Shown here piece after piece: positions 24,577 to 33,473 of a stretch of 64,000 nt of DNA; position 1 is the stretch's first letter; every line of letters starts with the position of its first letter. Both the position numbers and the translations under genes were made by a program. A model generated the notes under the pieces. The model searched no databases. It saw only the letters and a program-made list of their open reading frames with translations, and was not told where the DNA came from. Location: assembly GCF_004210295.1 (NCBI RefSeq), contig NZ_SDAK01000001.1, positions 1,426,001 to 1,490,000 on the forward strand, read 5' to 3'. Origin of the DNA: Lactococcus sp. S-13. Its GTDB lineage: Bacteria; Bacillota; Bacilli; Lactobacillales; Streptococcaceae.

Positions 24577-25896
24577 TTATTTTGTTTCAAGTGGATTATC
24601 CATAAATCCTGTATATTTACGTTTGAGCAAATATCCTTCAAGTTGTTTTACCGCTTGAATCGCAACCTGAATCAAAATCAGGAGTGATGTTCCCCCAAGA
24701 GCGACAATTTTAGGGAGTCCCCAAATATTTTGTGCCGCAATAGGAATGATTGAAATCAAACCAAGGAAAAGCGCACCAACTGTGGCTAAACGCATCAAAA
24801 GCCGTGAAACATACTTTTCAGTTCCTTTCCCTGGACGAACAGATGGAATGTAAGAACCTTGCTTTTGCAGATTTTCAGCCATCTTCTCAGGATTGACCTG
24901 AACGAACGAATAGAAGAAAGTAAAGAGAATGATTAGCAGGGCATAAAAAAGCATTCCTGTCCAAGTAGTATAAGAGAGTGCATTTTGCAAATCAGCAAGC
25001 CAACCCACATTGTTGCCTTGCGAGCGTTGCAAGAATTGCAAAATAGTCGCCGGAGCAGTTGTGATTGATCCAGCAAAGATAACAGGGATAACCCCAGCTG
25101 GATTGACACGAAGTGGCAAATAAGAGCTTGTTGGCGCCCCTTGAGTCAACTTGGTATATTGAACAGGCACTTTACGTTCTGCTTGTTGCACGTAGGTTGT
25201 GACATAAATGATGATAATTGCTGCCAAAATTAAACCGATAACAAATACCCAAGACATTGGAATTTCTGAAGGACGAACATTCAAGAATTTTTCATCATAA
25301 ACAGATTTGACTGCTGAAGGAATTCCTGAAACAATCCCAGCAAAGATGATAACTGATACCCCAGAACCAAAACCTTTTTCATTAATTTGCTCACCCATCC
25401 AAGTAACAATCATTGATCCAGTGGTTAAAAGTGCACCAATCATCAAATAACTTTGCCAATTTGGATTTTGAACAATGTTCAACGTACTCATTGCTTGGAA
25501 ACCAGCGGTAATCCCGATAGATTGCGCCATGGCAAGTACTAAAGTGATATAGCGTGTCGCTTGATTTGATTTACGACGACCAATTTCCCCTTGTTTTGAC
25601 CATTCCACAAAAACTGGCAAGATGTCCATTTGTAAAAGCTGCACAATGATTGATGCTGTGATGTAAGGCGAAACCCCCATCGCAAATAGCGAATAGTTTT
25701 GCATCGCATTACCAGAAACCAAGTTCATCATGTTCAAGAATGGCAAATCGCTTACCGCAGCTAAGTTTTGAACATTAACCCCAGGTACAGTGACATGGGC
25801 TCCAAGTCGGAAAACAAAAAGAATAAAAATCGTAAAGAAAATTCTTGCGCGAACATCCTTTATCTTAAGTGCTTCCCAAAGTGTTTTAAAGAACAT
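24577..25896 (-). CDS. secY: Protein translocase subunit SecY
   Basis: The 439-residue protein has ten membrane helices and the plug-region motif LVSGNAMQNYSLFAMGVSPYI (about 60-80). It is the pore of the Sec channel with SecE (encoded at 43770-43964) and SecG. The conserved cytoplasmic loop VRPGKGTEKYVSRL lies near residue 355. It is separated from rplO by 80 bases that contain a hairpin. GGAGG precedes the ATG. Confidence 0.97.
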   Translation of the reverse strand: MFFKTLWEALKIKDVRARIFFTIFILFVFRLGAHVTVPGVNVQNLAAVSDLPFLNMMNLVSGNAMQNYSLFAMGVSPYITASIIVQLLQMDILPVFVEWSKQGEIGRRKSNQATRYITLVLAMAQSIGITAGFQAMSTLNIVQNPNWQSYLMIGALLTTGSMIVTWMGEQINEKGFGSGVSVIIFAGIVSGIPSAVKSVYDEKFLNVRPSEIPMSWVFVIGLILAAIIIIYVTTYVQQAERKVPVQYTKLTQGAPTSSYLPLRVNPAGVIPVIFAGSITTAPATILQFLQRSQGNNVGWLADLQNALSYTTWTGMLFYALLIILFTFFYSFVQVNPEKMAENLQKQGSYIPSVRPGKGTEKYVSRLLMRLATVGALFLGLISIIPIAAQNIWGLPKIVALGGTSLLILIQVAIQAVKQLEGYLLKRKYTGFMDNPLETK

Positions 25897-25936
25897 AAAA
25901 CCTCCTTAAAGCGTTTTACTTATAAAATAGACAATA

Positions 25937-25958
25937 AGCGGCTGAATCCTCAACCGCT
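25937..25958 (-). other. Hairpin between rplO and secY
   Basis: AGCGGTTGA and TCAGCCGCT pair over 9 bp with one G-U around a 4-base loop. There is no U-run, so RNA processing or stability is more likely than termination. Confidence 0.5.
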
Positions 25959-25976
25959 AATTGAAATGTGAAAAAA

Positions 25977-26420
25977 TTATGCTTCTTCTACAGAACCGCC
26001 AGCAGCTTCGATTGCAGCTTTAGCAGCAGCAGATACTTTAGCAACTTTAACTTTCAAGTTTTTAACTGTCAATTCGCCGTTAGCAAGCACTTTGATACCT
26101 GATTTAACATCTTTAACGATTTTAGCAGCTACAAGAGTTTCAGCTGAAACAGTAGCGCCATCTTCAAGACGGTTCAAAGTTTCGAGGTTAACGATTGCGT
26201 ATTCTTTACGGTTAACATTCAAGAAACCACGTTTTGGCATACGACGGAACAATGGAGTTTGTCCACCTTCAAAACCAGGGCGAACTCCGCCACCTGAACG
26301 AGATTTTTGACCTTTTTGTCCACGACCAGATGTTTTACCGTTACCTGATGATGTACCACGACCTACACGATTACGTACTTTACGGCTGCCTTCAGCAGCT
26401 TTCAATGAATGAAGTTCCAT
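25977..26420 (-). CDS. rplO: 50S ribosomal protein L15 (uL15)
   Basis: The 147-residue protein starts [20 protein letters not shown] and has the Gly/Arg-rich extension ([20 protein letters not shown]) that threads into 23S rRNA. It is transcribed from its own promoter after the rpmD terminator, together with secY. Confidence 0.97.
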   Translation of the reverse strand: MELHSLKAAEGSRKVRNRVGRGTSSGNGKTSGRGQKGQKSRSGGGVRPGFEGGQTPLFRRMPKRGFLNVNRKEYAIVNLETLNRLEDGATVSAETLVAAKIVKDVKSGIKVLANGELTVKNLKVKVAKVSAAAKAAIEAAGGSVEEA

Positions 26421-26530
26421 TTTTTTCTCCTTATTTTGTACCTTGCTTGTCGCCTATTTTCCATGTAAGGAACGTGAAAAATAAACTCGCCGATACTTCA
26501 TATTAAATTTTTGTCTTTACAGACTCTCCT

Positions 26531-26559
26531 ATTTTACTAAATTCAGGCTGAAATAGCAA
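26531..26559 (-). promoter_or_regulatory. Promoter of rplO-secY
   Basis: On the minus strand TTGCTA (26559-26554), 17 bases, TAAAAT (26536-26531). It lies just after the rpmD terminator and 110 bases before rplO. Confidence 0.7.
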
Positions 26560-26570
26560 CTGTTATTAAA

Positions 26571-26598
26571 AAAAATCTGTCAATACTGACAGATTTTT
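26571..26598 (-). terminator. rpmD terminator (CTGACA palindrome variant)
   Basis: AAAAATCTGTCA and TGACAGATTTTT form perfect 12-bp arms with loop GTAT and a long U-run. It splits the spc operon between rpmD and rplO. Confidence 0.88.
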
Positions 26599-26609
26599 CT
26601 TATAACTAA

Positions 26610-26792
26610 TTATGCTTCTGTTTCAACTTTAACCAAGTGAGAAATAGAGTTAACCATACCAAGAATAGCAGGTGTTCCTTCTTTTACTACTGAGCTGTTG
26701 AGTTTACCAAGACCGAGTGCTTTTACAGTTTTGCGTTGAGCAGGGATACGGCCGATTGGTGAGTTTACCAATGTAATTTTAATTTGAGCCAT
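26610..26792 (-). CDS. rpmD: 50S ribosomal protein L30 (uL30)
   Basis: The 60-residue protein starts [20 protein letters not shown] at the ATG at 26792, which has AAGGAGGAC upstream. A longer frame running into rpsE is not supported. L30 is a small ferredoxin-like-fold protein of the large subunit and follows rpsE by 10 bases. Confidence 0.96.
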   Translation of the reverse strand: MAQIKITLVNSPIGRIPAQRKTVKALGLGKLNSSVVKEGTPAILGMVNSISHLVKVETEA

Positions 26793-26802
26793 TTTGTCCT
26801 CC

Positions 26803-27309
26803 TTAGGCGAAATCTGATACAGATTTACCACGCAATGCGGCAACTTCTTCTGCACGTTTCAATTGGTTCAATCCGTCAACAGTTGCACGAACAACGTTGA
26901 TTGGTGTGTTTGAACCGAGTGATTTTGATGTTACGTCAGCAACACCAGCGAGTTCGAGGACGGCACGAACGGCACCACCTGCGGCAACTCCAGCACCTTC
27001 TACAGCTGGTTTAAGGAGGATTTTACCACCACCGAAGACACCAAGTGCTTCGTGAGGAAGTGTAGTACCTACCATAGGAACTGTAATAAGGTTTTTCTTA
27101 GCTGCTTCGATTGCTTTACGGATAGCTTCAGGAACTTCTTGAGCTTTACCAGTACCGAAACCTACGCGACCGTTACGGTCACCAACAACAACAAGTGCTG
27201 CAAAGCGAAGACGACGTCCACCTTTAACAACTTTAGTAACGCGGTTAATTGAAACTACGCGTTCTTCAAATTCGCTTTGTTCGCGATCATTTCTTCTGTT
27301 TTCTGCCAT
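26803..27309 (-). CDS. rpsE: 30S ribosomal protein S5 (uS5)
   Basis: The 168-residue protein has the double-stranded-RNA-binding-like N-terminal domain ([20 protein letters not shown]) and the C-terminal domain with [19 protein letters not shown]5 lines the mRNA entry channel and affects decoding accuracy. It lies 18 bases after rplR. Confidence 0.97.
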   Translation of the reverse strand: MAENRRNDREQSEFEERVVSINRVTKVVKGGRRLRFAALVVVGDRNGRVGFGTGKAQEVPEAIRKAIEAAKKNLITVPMVGTTLPHEALGVFGGGKILLKPAVEGAGVAAGGAVRAVLELAGVADVTSKSLGSNTPINVVRATVDGLNQLKRAEEVAALRGKSVSDFA

Positions 27310-27327
27310 GTTTAATTACCCCTTTCC

Positions 27328-27675
27328 TTAGAATTTCAATCCAGCTTCACGAGCTGCTGTAGCGAGTGCTGCAACACGTCCGTGATAGAGGTAACCACCG
27401 CGGTCGAAGACAACTTCTTCAACGCCTTTAGCTTTAGCAGCTTCAGCAACGAGTTTACCAACTTCTGCGGCTTGTTCAGTTTTAGTACCAGTCAATTTGA
27501 GTGATGAAGCTGATGCAAGTGTGCTGCCCGCAACGTCATCAATAACTTGTGCATAAATGTTTGTGTTTGAACGGAAAACGTTCAAACGTGGAGTTTCAGA
27601 TGTACCTGAAATTTTTCCGCGAACGCGTGTGTGGCGTTTTTGGCGGAGTTTGTTTTTATCTGGTTTAGAAATCAC
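27328..27675 (-). CDS. rplR: 50S ribosomal protein L18 (uL18)
   Basis: The 115-residue protein ([20 protein letters not shown] ... REAGLKF) binds 5S rRNA with L5. It is separated from rplF by a 173-base spacer that is far longer than usual and holds hairpins (27727-27792). A perfect TATAAT lies on the minus strand at 27836-27831, inside the end of rplF, so a separate promoter is possible. Confidence 0.97.
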   Translation of the reverse strand: MISKPDKNKLRQKRHTRVRGKISGTSETPRLNVFRSNTNIYAQVIDDVAGSTLASASSLKLTGTKTEQAAEVGKLVAEAAKAKGVEEVVFDRGGYLYHGRVAALATAAREAGLKF

Positions 27676-27726
27676 AATTCTACCTCTATAATATTTTAAA
27701 TTTCGATAGTTTTTGCCATCGATTTT

Positions 27727-27792
27727 CTTACTGACCTAAGTGCCAGTAAGCGGGGAGTTTTTGTCTATCTAACAAAGTTAGCATTGACAAAA
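27727..27792 (-). promoter_or_regulatory. Structured leader upstream of rplR
   Basis: Two hairpins follow one another: TTTTGTC/GACAAAA enclosing CTAAC-TTT-GTTAG (27759-27792), and CTTACTG/CAGTAAG (27727-27750). Neither has a proper U-run. The spacing before a 5S-binding protein gene fits a ribosomal-protein leader, which is inference. Confidence 0.45.
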
Positions 27793-27848
27793 TACTGGCA
27801 GTTTGATCAACGTCAAACCACCAATTACGGATTATAATCTTAAACAGA

Positions 27849-28385
27849 TTATTTACCAGTTTTACCTTCTTTGCGACGTACAAATTCGCCAACGTAACGA
27901 ATCCCTTTACCTTTATAAGGTTCTGGAGCACGACGTGAACGAACGTAAGCAGCCATTTGACCAACAGCTTCTTTGCTGACACCCTCAACAACGATAGATG
28001 TTGGGTTAGCAACAACGAATTTGATGCCTTCTGGAGCTTCGATTTCGTCTGGATGTGATTTACCAACTGAAAGGACAAGTTTTGAACCTTGCAATTGTGC
28101 ACGGTACCCAACCCCGATCATTTCGAGAGCTTTTGAGAAGCCTTCAGAAACACCAACAACCATGTTATTGAAAAGGGCACGAGTAGTTCCGTGGATTGTT
28201 TTCATTTCTTTGCTGTCGTTAGGACGAGTGAAAGTTGCTTCAGTACCTTCAATGTTCAACGTGATGTTTTCGTTGAAAGTACGTGTCAATTCACCTTTAG
28301 GACCTTTAACAGTTACTGTAGCGCCGTTTTGTTCAACTGTAACACCAGCTGGGATAACAACGACTTTGTTACCAATACGTGACAT
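27849..28385 (-). CDS. rplF: 50S ribosomal protein L6 (uL6)
   Basis: The 178-residue protein starts [20 protein letters not shown] and ends with the conserved [20 protein letters not shown] near the GTPase centre. It is preceded by a 187-base spacer after rpsH with several small hairpins. Confidence 0.97.
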   Translation of the reverse strand: MSRIGNKVVVIPAGVTVEQNGATVTVKGPKGELTRTFNENITLNIEGTEATFTRPNDSKEMKTIHGTTRALFNNMVVGVSEGFSKALEMIGVGYRAQLQGSKLVLSVGKSHPDEIEAPEGIKFVVANPTSIVVEGVSKEAVGQMAAYVRSRRAPEPYKGKGIRYVGEFVRRKEGKTGK

Positions 28386-28572
28386 GTTTTTTCTCCTGTT
28401 AGATTATCAGATTGCTAAGCAATCCGTTTTCACGGGTTTTAAATCAATTTTGACTTAAAAAGTTTGTTCTAAATCCACTGCCATTTCTGTCAGTGGATTT
28501 TGGTACACCAGAACGCTTGCGCGCTCTTACGAAAGAATCCTCTAAATGCTAAAGCATTAAGAAAATATCTTT
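28386..28572 (-). other. Spacer rpsH-rplF with three hairpins
   Basis: On the minus strand the spacer holds AATGC-TTTA-GCATT near 28548-28561, AAATCCACTG/CAGTGGATTT (28471-28500, 10-bp perfect arms, variant of the CTGAC family) and GATTGC-TTA-GCAATC near 28410-28424. No reading frame or clear promoter was seen. Confidence 0.5.
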
Positions 28573-28971
28573 TTACCAGATGTAAGCAATTACTTCACCA
28601 CCAACATTTGTTTGACGAGCAACTTTATCAGTTACGACACCAGTAGATGTTGAGATGATTGCTGTACCAAGTCCGTTAAGAACTTTAGGAACATCGTCAG
28701 ATTTCACGTAAACGCGAAGACCTGGTTTTGAGATACGTTTCAAGTTAGTGATAACTTTTTCGCCGTTTTTGCCGTATTTAAGGAAAACGCGGATAACGCC
28801 TTGTTTGTTATCTTCAACGTATTCAACGTCTTTCACGTAACCTTCAGCTTTGAGGATTTCAGCGATTTGACGTTTGATTTTTGATGCAGGTGCTTCAACA
28901 ACATCGAATTTACGCATATTAGCGTTACGAATACGAGTCAAGAAGTCTGCGATTGGGTCAGTCATTACCAT
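28573..28971 (-). CDS. rpsH: 30S ribosomal protein S8 (uS8)
   Basis: The 132-residue protein starts [20 protein letters not shown] and ends [26 protein letters not shown]-like, the strongest rRNA-binding part. GGAGAAA lies 11 bases before the first ATG. Unusually it does not follow rpsN directly: a lipoprotein gene, two terminators and a strong promoter separate them. Confidence 0.97.
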   Translation of the reverse strand: MVMTDPIADFLTRIRNANMRKFDVVEAPASKIKRQIAEILKAEGYVKDVEYVEDNKQGVIRVFLKYGKNGEKVITNLKRISKPGLRVYVKSDDVPKVLNGLGTAIISTSTGVVTDKVARQTNVGGEVIAYIW

Positions 28972-29032
28972 AGTGATAATTTCTCCTTATTTGTAGTTTG
29001 GGCTTGTTCAAATCCCACTTTCAAATTAATGA

Positions 29033-29052
29033 GGTCTTTTCATAAAAAGACC
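29033..29052 (-). promoter_or_regulatory. Hairpin in the rpsH leader
   Basis: GGTCTTTT-TATG-AAAAGACC, 8-bp perfect stem about 10 bases after the predicted transcription start. No U-run follows. Confidence 0.5.
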
Positions 29053-29062
29053 GAACTTAATT

Positions 29063-29091
29063 AGTATAGCAAAACTTCCGCGCCATGTCAA
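29063..29091 (-). promoter_or_regulatory. Strong promoter of rpsH and the downstream spc genes
   Basis: On the minus strand consensus TTGACA (29091-29086), 17 bases, TATACT (29068-29063) with an extended TGC. It restarts transcription of the ribosomal operon after the inserted lipoprotein gene. Confidence 0.88.
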
Positions 29092-29126
29092 CACTTTTCT
29101 TTACAATGTTTTCGGGTGTGTCATGG
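29083..29126 (-). repeat. ACACCCGAA element overlapping the rpsH promoter -35
   Basis: CCATG (29126-29122) and CATGG (29087-29083) enclose ACACACCCGAAAACATTG. The first stretch is nearly the same as at 23658-23713 over about 25 bases. Confidence 0.5.
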
Positions 29127-29136
29127 CTTTTTCTAT

Positions 29137-29164
29137 AAAAAAATACTGACAGAATTTCTGTCAG
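29137..29164 (-). terminator. Terminator of the lipoprotein gene
   Basis: CTGACAGAA and TTCTGTCAG pair around one base; TATTTTTTT follows on the minus strand. Member of the CTGAC palindrome family. Confidence 0.82.
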
Positions 29165-29180
29165 CAACTTTCATCCTAGC

Positions 29181-29786
29181 TTACGAATTCGGACTTGTTG
29201 TATCATTACTTATCTTGTAAAAAAATGACATTGGGTTAGTATCAAATATTTCCAAACCCTCATCATCTGAAGTTATTGCAAATCTATCTTTTGTCCTATC
29301 TGTTTTATCCGTTTGTGAAGAGTTTGCAAAAGTTGGCGAGCTGTTAGCCGCAGCAAACATGAACCCCATGTATTTCCCAAGATTCACAGCACCGGCAATA
29401 ATAATCCCATTCTTTGATTGTGGCCCAGATATAACTCTTTGATATTCTGAACTAAAAATGATGGTACCATTTTTCAGAACAGCTTTGCCACTTCCGTCAG
29501 TAGTCTGCCATGTTCCGTTTAAGGAAGAATAGTTACCTGCAAGAATTTGTGAACTATTAGCAACCTCATACTGACTAGTTGAACTTGAACTCGTACTTAT
29601 ACTTGAAGATTGTGAACTACTGCTTGGGAGACTTCCCTTACTTTTTGTACTTTGTGACGAACTAGAATGCTCAGTTTTTTTACTTTCTTTACTCCCACTA
29701 CTACAAGCTGTTAAAGTCGCTAAAGCGCCTAAAAAAATTACAGAAACTGTTACATATTTTTTGATTTTAACAAATTTCTTTTCCAT
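29181..29786 (-). CDS. Lipoprotein inserted in the spc ribosomal operon (DUF6287-like domain)
   Basis: The 201-residue protein has a basic signal peptide and lipobox LATLTAC (Cys28), then a Ser/Thr/Lys-rich linker (~30-72). A domain follows with AGNYSSLNGTWQTTDGSGKA, resembling the short GxYxSLxGTW pattern of DUF6287 lipoproteins. It should be anchored on the outer membrane face; function is unknown. It lies between rpsN and rpsH, where other bacteria have no gene. It has its own TGC-TATAAT promoter, a cre-like palindrome and flanking terminators, so it is an independent insert in the same direction. Confidence 0.82.
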   Translation of the reverse strand: MEKKFVKIKKYVTVSVIFLGALATLTACSSGSKESKKTEHSSSSQSTKSKGSLPSSSSQSSSISTSSSSTSQYEVANSSQILAGNYSSLNGTWQTTDGSGKAVLKNGTIIFSSEYQRVISGPQSKNGIIIAGAVNLGKYMGFMFAAANSSPTFANSSQTDKTDRTKDRFAITSDDEGLEIFDTNPMSFFYKISNDTTSPNS

Positions 29787-29808
29787 AAATTTCTCCTATT
29801 CTTCAGCC

Positions 29809-29814
29809 ATTATA
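29809..29814 (-). promoter_or_regulatory. Lipoprotein promoter -10
   Basis: TATAAT with an extended TGC on the minus strand, about 25 bases before the ATG. No good -35 is visible (GTGGAA at 17 bases). Confidence 0.6.
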
Positions 29815-29842
29815 GCAAATTATTACTTTTATTCCACACCCT

Positions 29843-29856
29843 AGAAAACGTTTTCT
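29843..29856. promoter_or_regulatory. cre-like operator (CcpA) upstream of the lipoprotein gene
   Basis: AGAAAACGTTTTCT is a perfect 14-base palindrome matching the lactococcal cre pattern WGWAARCGYTWWMA at all but the last base. Its centre lies about 47 bases before the predicted transcription start, where CcpA could repress or activate. Confidence 0.65.
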
Positions 29857-29880
29857 CTATCATAAGAATTCTAGATACAA

Positions 29881-29915
29881 AAAAATTACTGACAGAAATT
29901 CTGTCAGTAATTTTT
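29881..29915 (-). terminator. rpsN terminator (CTGACA palindrome)
   Basis: AAAAATTACTGACAGAA and TTCTGTCAGTAATTTTT form a near-continuous 35-base palindrome with a U-run, 24 bases after the rpsN stop codon. Confidence 0.9.
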
Positions 29916-29939
29916 ATTCGTTACACGATAATTAACAAA

Positions 29940-30125
29940 TTACCATGAAGCTTTTTTAACGCCTGGCAATTGACCTTTGTAAGCCAATTCGCGAAGACAG
30001 ATACGGCAAAGTTTGAATTTGCGGTAAACTGAATGTGGACGTCCGCAACGTTCGCAACGAGTATAAGCTTGTGTTGAGAATTTTGCAGGGCGTTGGTTTT
30101 TAACAACCATAGATTTCTTAGCCAT
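29940..30125 (-). CDS. rpsN: 30S ribosomal protein S14, zinc type (uS14)
   Basis: The 61-residue protein starts [18 protein letters not shown] and has CERCG and CRICLREL, the two Cys-x2-Cys pairs of the short zinc-binding S14. It sits between rplE and the inserted lipoprotein gene and is followed by a strong terminator, so it ends the rplX-rplE-rpsN unit. Confidence 0.97.
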
Positions 30126-30143
30126 TTATGTATTCTCCCTACC

Positions 30144-30686
30144 TTATTTAGCGAACGGCATGCCAAGTTTAGCAAGCAATTCACGTGATTCTTCGTCAGT
30201 GTTAGCAGTTGTTACGATAACAATATCCATACCACGAACTTTATCAACATCATCATAGTTGATTTCTGGGAAAATCAATTGTTCTTTCACACCAAGTGTG
30301 TAGTTACCGCGACCGTCAAACGCTTTGTTTGATACACCGTGGAAGTCACGTACACGTGGGAGTGAAACAGTAACCAATTTGTCCAAGAATTCGTACATGC
30401 GTTCGCCACGAAGTGTAACTTTCGCACCGATAGCCATACCTTCACGAAGACGGAAAGCAGCGACTGATTTTTTAGCTTTAGTAATCAATGGTTTTTGACC
30501 AGAGATCAAAGCCAATTCAGCAACAGCTTTATCAAGGTTTTTAGAGTTGTTTACAGCATCTCCAACACCCATGTTGATAACGATTTTATCAACTTTTGGC
30601 ACAGCCATGATTGAAGTGTAGTTGAATTTTTCAGTCAATGCTGATACTACTTCGTTAGTATATTTTTCTTTCAAACGATTAGTCAT
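30144..30686 (-). CDS. rplE: 50S ribosomal protein L5 (uL5)
   Basis: The 180-residue protein starts [20 protein letters not shown] and has the P-site-loop region [18 protein letters not shown]-like ([15 protein letters not shown]). It binds 5S rRNA and contacts P-site tRNA. It lies 19 bases after rplX and 18 before rpsN. Confidence 0.97.
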   Translation of the reverse strand: MTNRLKEKYTNEVVSALTEKFNYTSIMAVPKVDKIVINMGVGDAVNNSKNLDKAVAELALISGQKPLITKAKKSVAAFRLREGMAIGAKVTLRGERMYEFLDKLVTVSLPRVRDFHGVSNKAFDGRGNYTLGVKEQLIFPEINYDDVDKVRGMDIVIVTTANTDEESRELLAKLGMPFAK

Positions 30687-30705
30687 ATTATTTCTCCTTT
30701 CCGCC

Positions 30706-31011
30706 TTAGTCTAAAATTTCGCCAGATTTTTTGTTGAAACGAACTTTTTTGTCGTCAACAAATTTGTAACCTACGCGACCAGCAACACCATTTTTGTCAA
30801 GCACTTGAACGTTAGAAACGTGGATAGGTGCTTCGATTTCAAGAATCGCGCCATTTGGGTTTTCTGCATTTGGTTTTTGGTGTTTCTTCATGATAGCAAC
30901 ACCTTCAACAATGACTTTATTCACTTTTGGCAAAGCTTTGATTACTTTACCAGTTGTACCGCGGTCTTTACCTGCGATAACTTTAACTGTATCACCAGTT
31001 TTTACAAACAT
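30706..31011 (-). CDS. rplX: 50S ribosomal protein L24 (uL24)
   Basis: The 101-residue protein starts [20 protein letters not shown] (KOW motif), an early assembly protein near the exit tunnel. The ATG at 31011 is used because GAAAGGA precedes it and this is the family N-terminus. Unusually a strong promoter and two hairpins separate it from rplN. Confidence 0.97.
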   Translation of the reverse strand: MFVKTGDTVKVIAGKDRGTTGKVIKALPKVNKVIVEGVAIMKKHQKPNAENPNGAILEIEAPIHVSNVQVLDKNGVAGRVGYKFVDDKKVRFNKKSGEILD

Positions 31012-31029
31012 ATTTGATTCCTTTCTTAC

Positions 31030-31065
31030 GCCCATACGGGCACCCTGAACCCTTCGAGTTCAGGG
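31030..31065 (-). promoter_or_regulatory. Double hairpin in the rplX leader
   Basis: CCCTGAAC-TCGAAGG-GTTCAGGG (31043-31065) is followed by GCCC-GTAT-GGGC (31030-31041), which ends 6 bases before the ribosome binding site. No U-run follows. It could be a protein-binding leader that controls rplX. Confidence 0.55.
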
Positions 31066-31078
31066 GACTATGCTGTTA

Positions 31079-31107
31079 ATAGTAACAGTAAAATATGATT
31101 CTGTCAA
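31079..31107 (-). promoter_or_regulatory. Internal promoter of rplX-rplE-rpsN
   Basis: On the minus strand TTGACA (31107-31102), 17 bases, TACTAT (31084-31079) with an extended TGT. The -35 lies between the arms of AATATGATT/AATCATATT (31132-31124, 31100-31092), which may be the end signal of the rplN transcript. Confidence 0.8.
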
Positions 31108-31145
31108 GATAATCACTTGCCAAAATCATATTCTATGATGCTTGA

Positions 31146-31514
31146 TTAGAGTACTTCTGGAGCAAGTGACACGATCTTCATGTAGCCTTCTTCGCGAAGT
31201 TCGCGAGCGACAGGGCCAAAGATACGTGTTCCGCGAGGAGTTTTGTCATCACGGATAAGTACTGCTGCATTTTCGTCAAATTTGATGTATGAACCATCAG
31301 CACGTTTCGCACCAGATTTAGTACGAACGATAACTGCTTTCACAACATCACCTTTTTTAACTGCTCCACCAGGGGCAGCTGATTTTACTGTAGCTACAAT
31401 GATATCACCGATACCAGCGAACTTACGTGATGAACCACCGAGAACACGGATAGTCAAAAGTTCTTTAGCACCTGAGTTATCTGCAACTTTCAAACGAGAT
31501 TCTGTTTGAATCAT
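31146..31514 (-). CDS. rplN: 50S ribosomal protein L14 (uL14)
   Basis: The 122-residue protein starts [20 protein letters not shown] and ends [11 protein letters not shown]. It forms intersubunit bridges. It follows rpsQ by 23 bases and ends the unit that starts at the rpsJ promoter, before the rplX promoter. Confidence 0.98.
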   Translation of the reverse strand: MIQTESRLKVADNSGAKELLTIRVLGGSSRKFAGIGDIIVATVKSAAPGGAVKKGDVVKAVIVRTKSGAKRADGSYIKFDENAAVLIRDDKTPRGTRIFGPVARELREEGYMKIVSLAPEVL

Positions 31515-31537
31515 GCTATATTCCTCCTAGTTTTTGC

Positions 31538-31798
31538 TTAGATAATAACTGCTTCTTCAACGATTTCTACAAGACGGAAATGTTTGTCTTTAGACAAAGG
31601 ACGAGTTTCCATGATGCGAACGATATCGCCAGTTTTTGCAGAGTTATTTTCGTCGTGAGCTTTATATTTTTTAGAATAATTGATACGTTTACCATAGACA
31701 GGGTGGTTACGTTTAGTTTCTACGACAACTGTGATAGTTTTATCCATTTTGTCTGAAACCACGCGGCCTTGATAAACTTTACGTTGATTGCGTTCCAT
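31538..31798 (-). CDS. rpsQ: 30S ribosomal protein S17 (uS17)
   Basis: The 86-residue OB-fold protein has [18 protein letters not shown] and the NHPVYGKR loop. It is an early 16S binder. It lies 20 bases after rpmC. Confidence 0.97.
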   Translation of the reverse strand: MERNQRKVYQGRVVSDKMDKTITVVVETKRNHPVYGKRINYSKKYKAHDENNSAKTGDIVRIMETRPLSKDKHFRLVEIVEEAVII

Positions 31799-31818
31799 TT
31801 ATAGTTTCTCCTGACCTA

Positions 31819-32028
31819 TTATTTGTTCAATTCAGCTTGCACAGTTTTTACGCGTGCAATAGTTTTCTTAACTTCGTCAAGCTTTGCTGTGTTTTCGAGA
31901 CGACCAGCTGCTGCTTGGAAACGAAGATCAAACAATTCTTTTTTCAATTCTGCTTCACGAGCTGTCAATTCTTCAACTGACAAAGCGCGCAAGTCTTTAA
32001 GAAGTGATTTAGTTTCGCTCAATTTCAT
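31819..32028 (-). CDS. rpmC: 50S ribosomal protein L29 (uL29)
   Basis: The 69-residue two-helix protein ([20 protein letters not shown] ... VQAELNK) sits at the tunnel exit where nascent-chain factors dock. Its start overlaps the rplP stop codon by one base. Confidence 0.96.
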   Translation of the reverse strand: MKLSETKSLLKDLRALSVEELTAREAELKKELFDLRFQAAAGRLENTAKLDEVKKTIARVKTVQAELNK

Positions 32029-32441
32029 TACGCTTCACCTCGTTTCACAAATTTAGTTTTTACAGGAAGTTTGTGTGAAGCAAGACGCAACGCTTCGCGT
32101 GCCACTTCTTCACTTACGCCGCCCAATTCAAACATGACAACGCCACGTTTAACTGGAGCAACCCATCCTTCAGGAGCACCTTTCCCTGAACCCATACGCA
32201 CACCAATAGCTTTGGCTGTGTATGATTTGTGAGGGAAGATTTTAATCCAAACTTGACCGTTACGTTTCATGTAACGAGTCATAGCAATACGGGCTGCTTC
32301 GATTTGACGGTTAGTGATCCAGTGTGAAGTAGTCGCTTGAAGACCAAATTCACCGAATGATACTGTATCGCCACCTTTAGCATAACCACGCATTTTACCG
32401 CGGAATTCACGACGGTGTTTTACACGTTTTGGTACTAACAT
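32028..32441 (-). CDS. rplP: 50S ribosomal protein L16 (uL16)
   Basis: The 137-residue protein starts [20 protein letters not shown] and carries [20 protein letters not shown] near the peptidyl-transferase centre. It follows rpsC by 3 bases. Confidence 0.98.
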   Translation of the reverse strand: MLVPKRVKHRREFRGKMRGYAKGGDTVSFGEFGLQATTSHWITNRQIEAARIAMTRYMKRNGQVWIKIFPHKSYTAKAIGVRMGSGKGAPEGWVAPVKRGVVMFELGGVSEEVAREALRLASHKLPVKTKFVKRGEA

Positions 32442-32444
32442 GGA

Positions 32445-33098
32445 TTATTTTTCTCCTTTCACAGATTTTTTAGTAGGGAGAACTTCACCACGGTAAATCC
32501 AAACTTTAACGCCGAGTTTACCGTAAGTTGTGTCTGCTTCTTCCCAAGCGTAGTCGATGTCCGCACGGAGTGTGTGGAGTGGAACTGTACCTTCTGAATA
32601 TCCTTCAGCACGGGCAATATCAGCACCATTCAAACGACCAGAAACTTGAGTTTTGATCCCTTTAGCACCAGCGCGCATTGCACGTTGGATAGCTTGTTTT
32701 TGAGCACGACGGAAAGCGATACGTGCTTCGAGTTGTTTAGCAATTCCTTCACCAACAAGATGAGCGTCCAAATCAGGTTTTTTGATTTCAACGATGTTGA
32801 TGTGAACTTGTTTACCAGTGAGTTTGTTGAGTTCTGCACGGAGTGCATCAACGTTAGCTCCTGATTTACCAATAACCATACCAGGTTTTGCTGTGTGCAA
32901 AGTTACGATAACTTTGTTGATTGCGCGTTCAGTTTCAATCAATGATACTGAAGCATCAGCAAGTTTAGTTTGGATAAGTTGACGAATTGCCAAGTCTTCG
33001 TGAAGGTAATCCGCATATTCTTTTTCAGCATACCATTTGGCATCCCAATCGCGAATAACGCCAACACGCATACCAATTGGATGTACTTTTTGACCCAC
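32445..33098 (-). CDS. rpsC: 30S ribosomal protein S3 (uS3)
   Basis: The 217-residue protein starts [20 protein letters not shown] and has the KH motif [15 protein letters not shown]. It helps form the mRNA entry helicase. It lies 12 bases after rplV. Confidence 0.98.
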   Translation of the reverse strand: MGQKVHPIGMRVGVIRDWDAKWYAEKEYADYLHEDLAIRQLIQTKLADASVSLIETERAINKVIVTLHTAKPGMVIGKSGANVDALRAELNKLTGKQVHINIVEIKKPDLDAHLVGEGIAKQLEARIAFRRAQKQAIQRAMRAGAKGIKTQVSGRLNGADIARAEGYSEGTVPLHTLRADIDYAWEEADTTYGKLGVKVWIYRGEVLPTKKSVKGEK

Positions 33099-33110
33099 GT
33101 TTTTACCTCC

Positions 33111-33458
33111 TTATTCTTTCTCAGCTACAACTACAGTGATGTGAGCTGTACGTTTGTTAATTGGTGAAGCTGAACCTTTGGCACGTGGACGGAAACGTTT
33201 CATTGTTGGTCCTTCGTTAATAAATGTTTCGCTTACTACCAAGTTAGCTTTTTCAAGACCAAAGTTATTTTCTGCATTAGCGATAGCACTATTAAGTACT
33301 TTTTCAACTTCTACAGCAGCTTTAGTCGGTGTAAATTTCAAGATTGCAATTGCATCTGCAACACGTTTCCCGCGGATAAGATCGATAACAAGACGAGTCT
33401 TACGAGGTGAAACGCGAACTGTTTTTGCAGTTGCTTTAGCTGAAGTAATTTCTGCCAT
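33111..33458 (-). CDS. rplV: 50S ribosomal protein L22 (uL22)
   Basis: The 115-residue protein has [20 protein letters not shown] and the tunnel hairpin [20 protein letters not shown], where macrolide-resistance changes occur in other species. The hairpin looks standard here. Confidence 0.98.
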   Translation of the reverse strand: MAEITSAKATAKTVRVSPRKTRLVIDLIRGKRVADAIAILKFTPTKAAVEVEKVLNSAIANAENNFGLEKANLVVSETFINEGPTMKRFRPRAKGSASPINKRTAHITVVVAEKE

Positions 33459-33473
33459 TTTATTCTCCTCCTA

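Noticed and set aside
28172-28200. Pairs of ribosomal gene frames in alternative phases (for example second frames inside rplF, rplC, rplV)
   Set aside because: These are Lys/Leu/Val-rich shadow frames from biased codon use; known ribosomal proteins explain the region fully.
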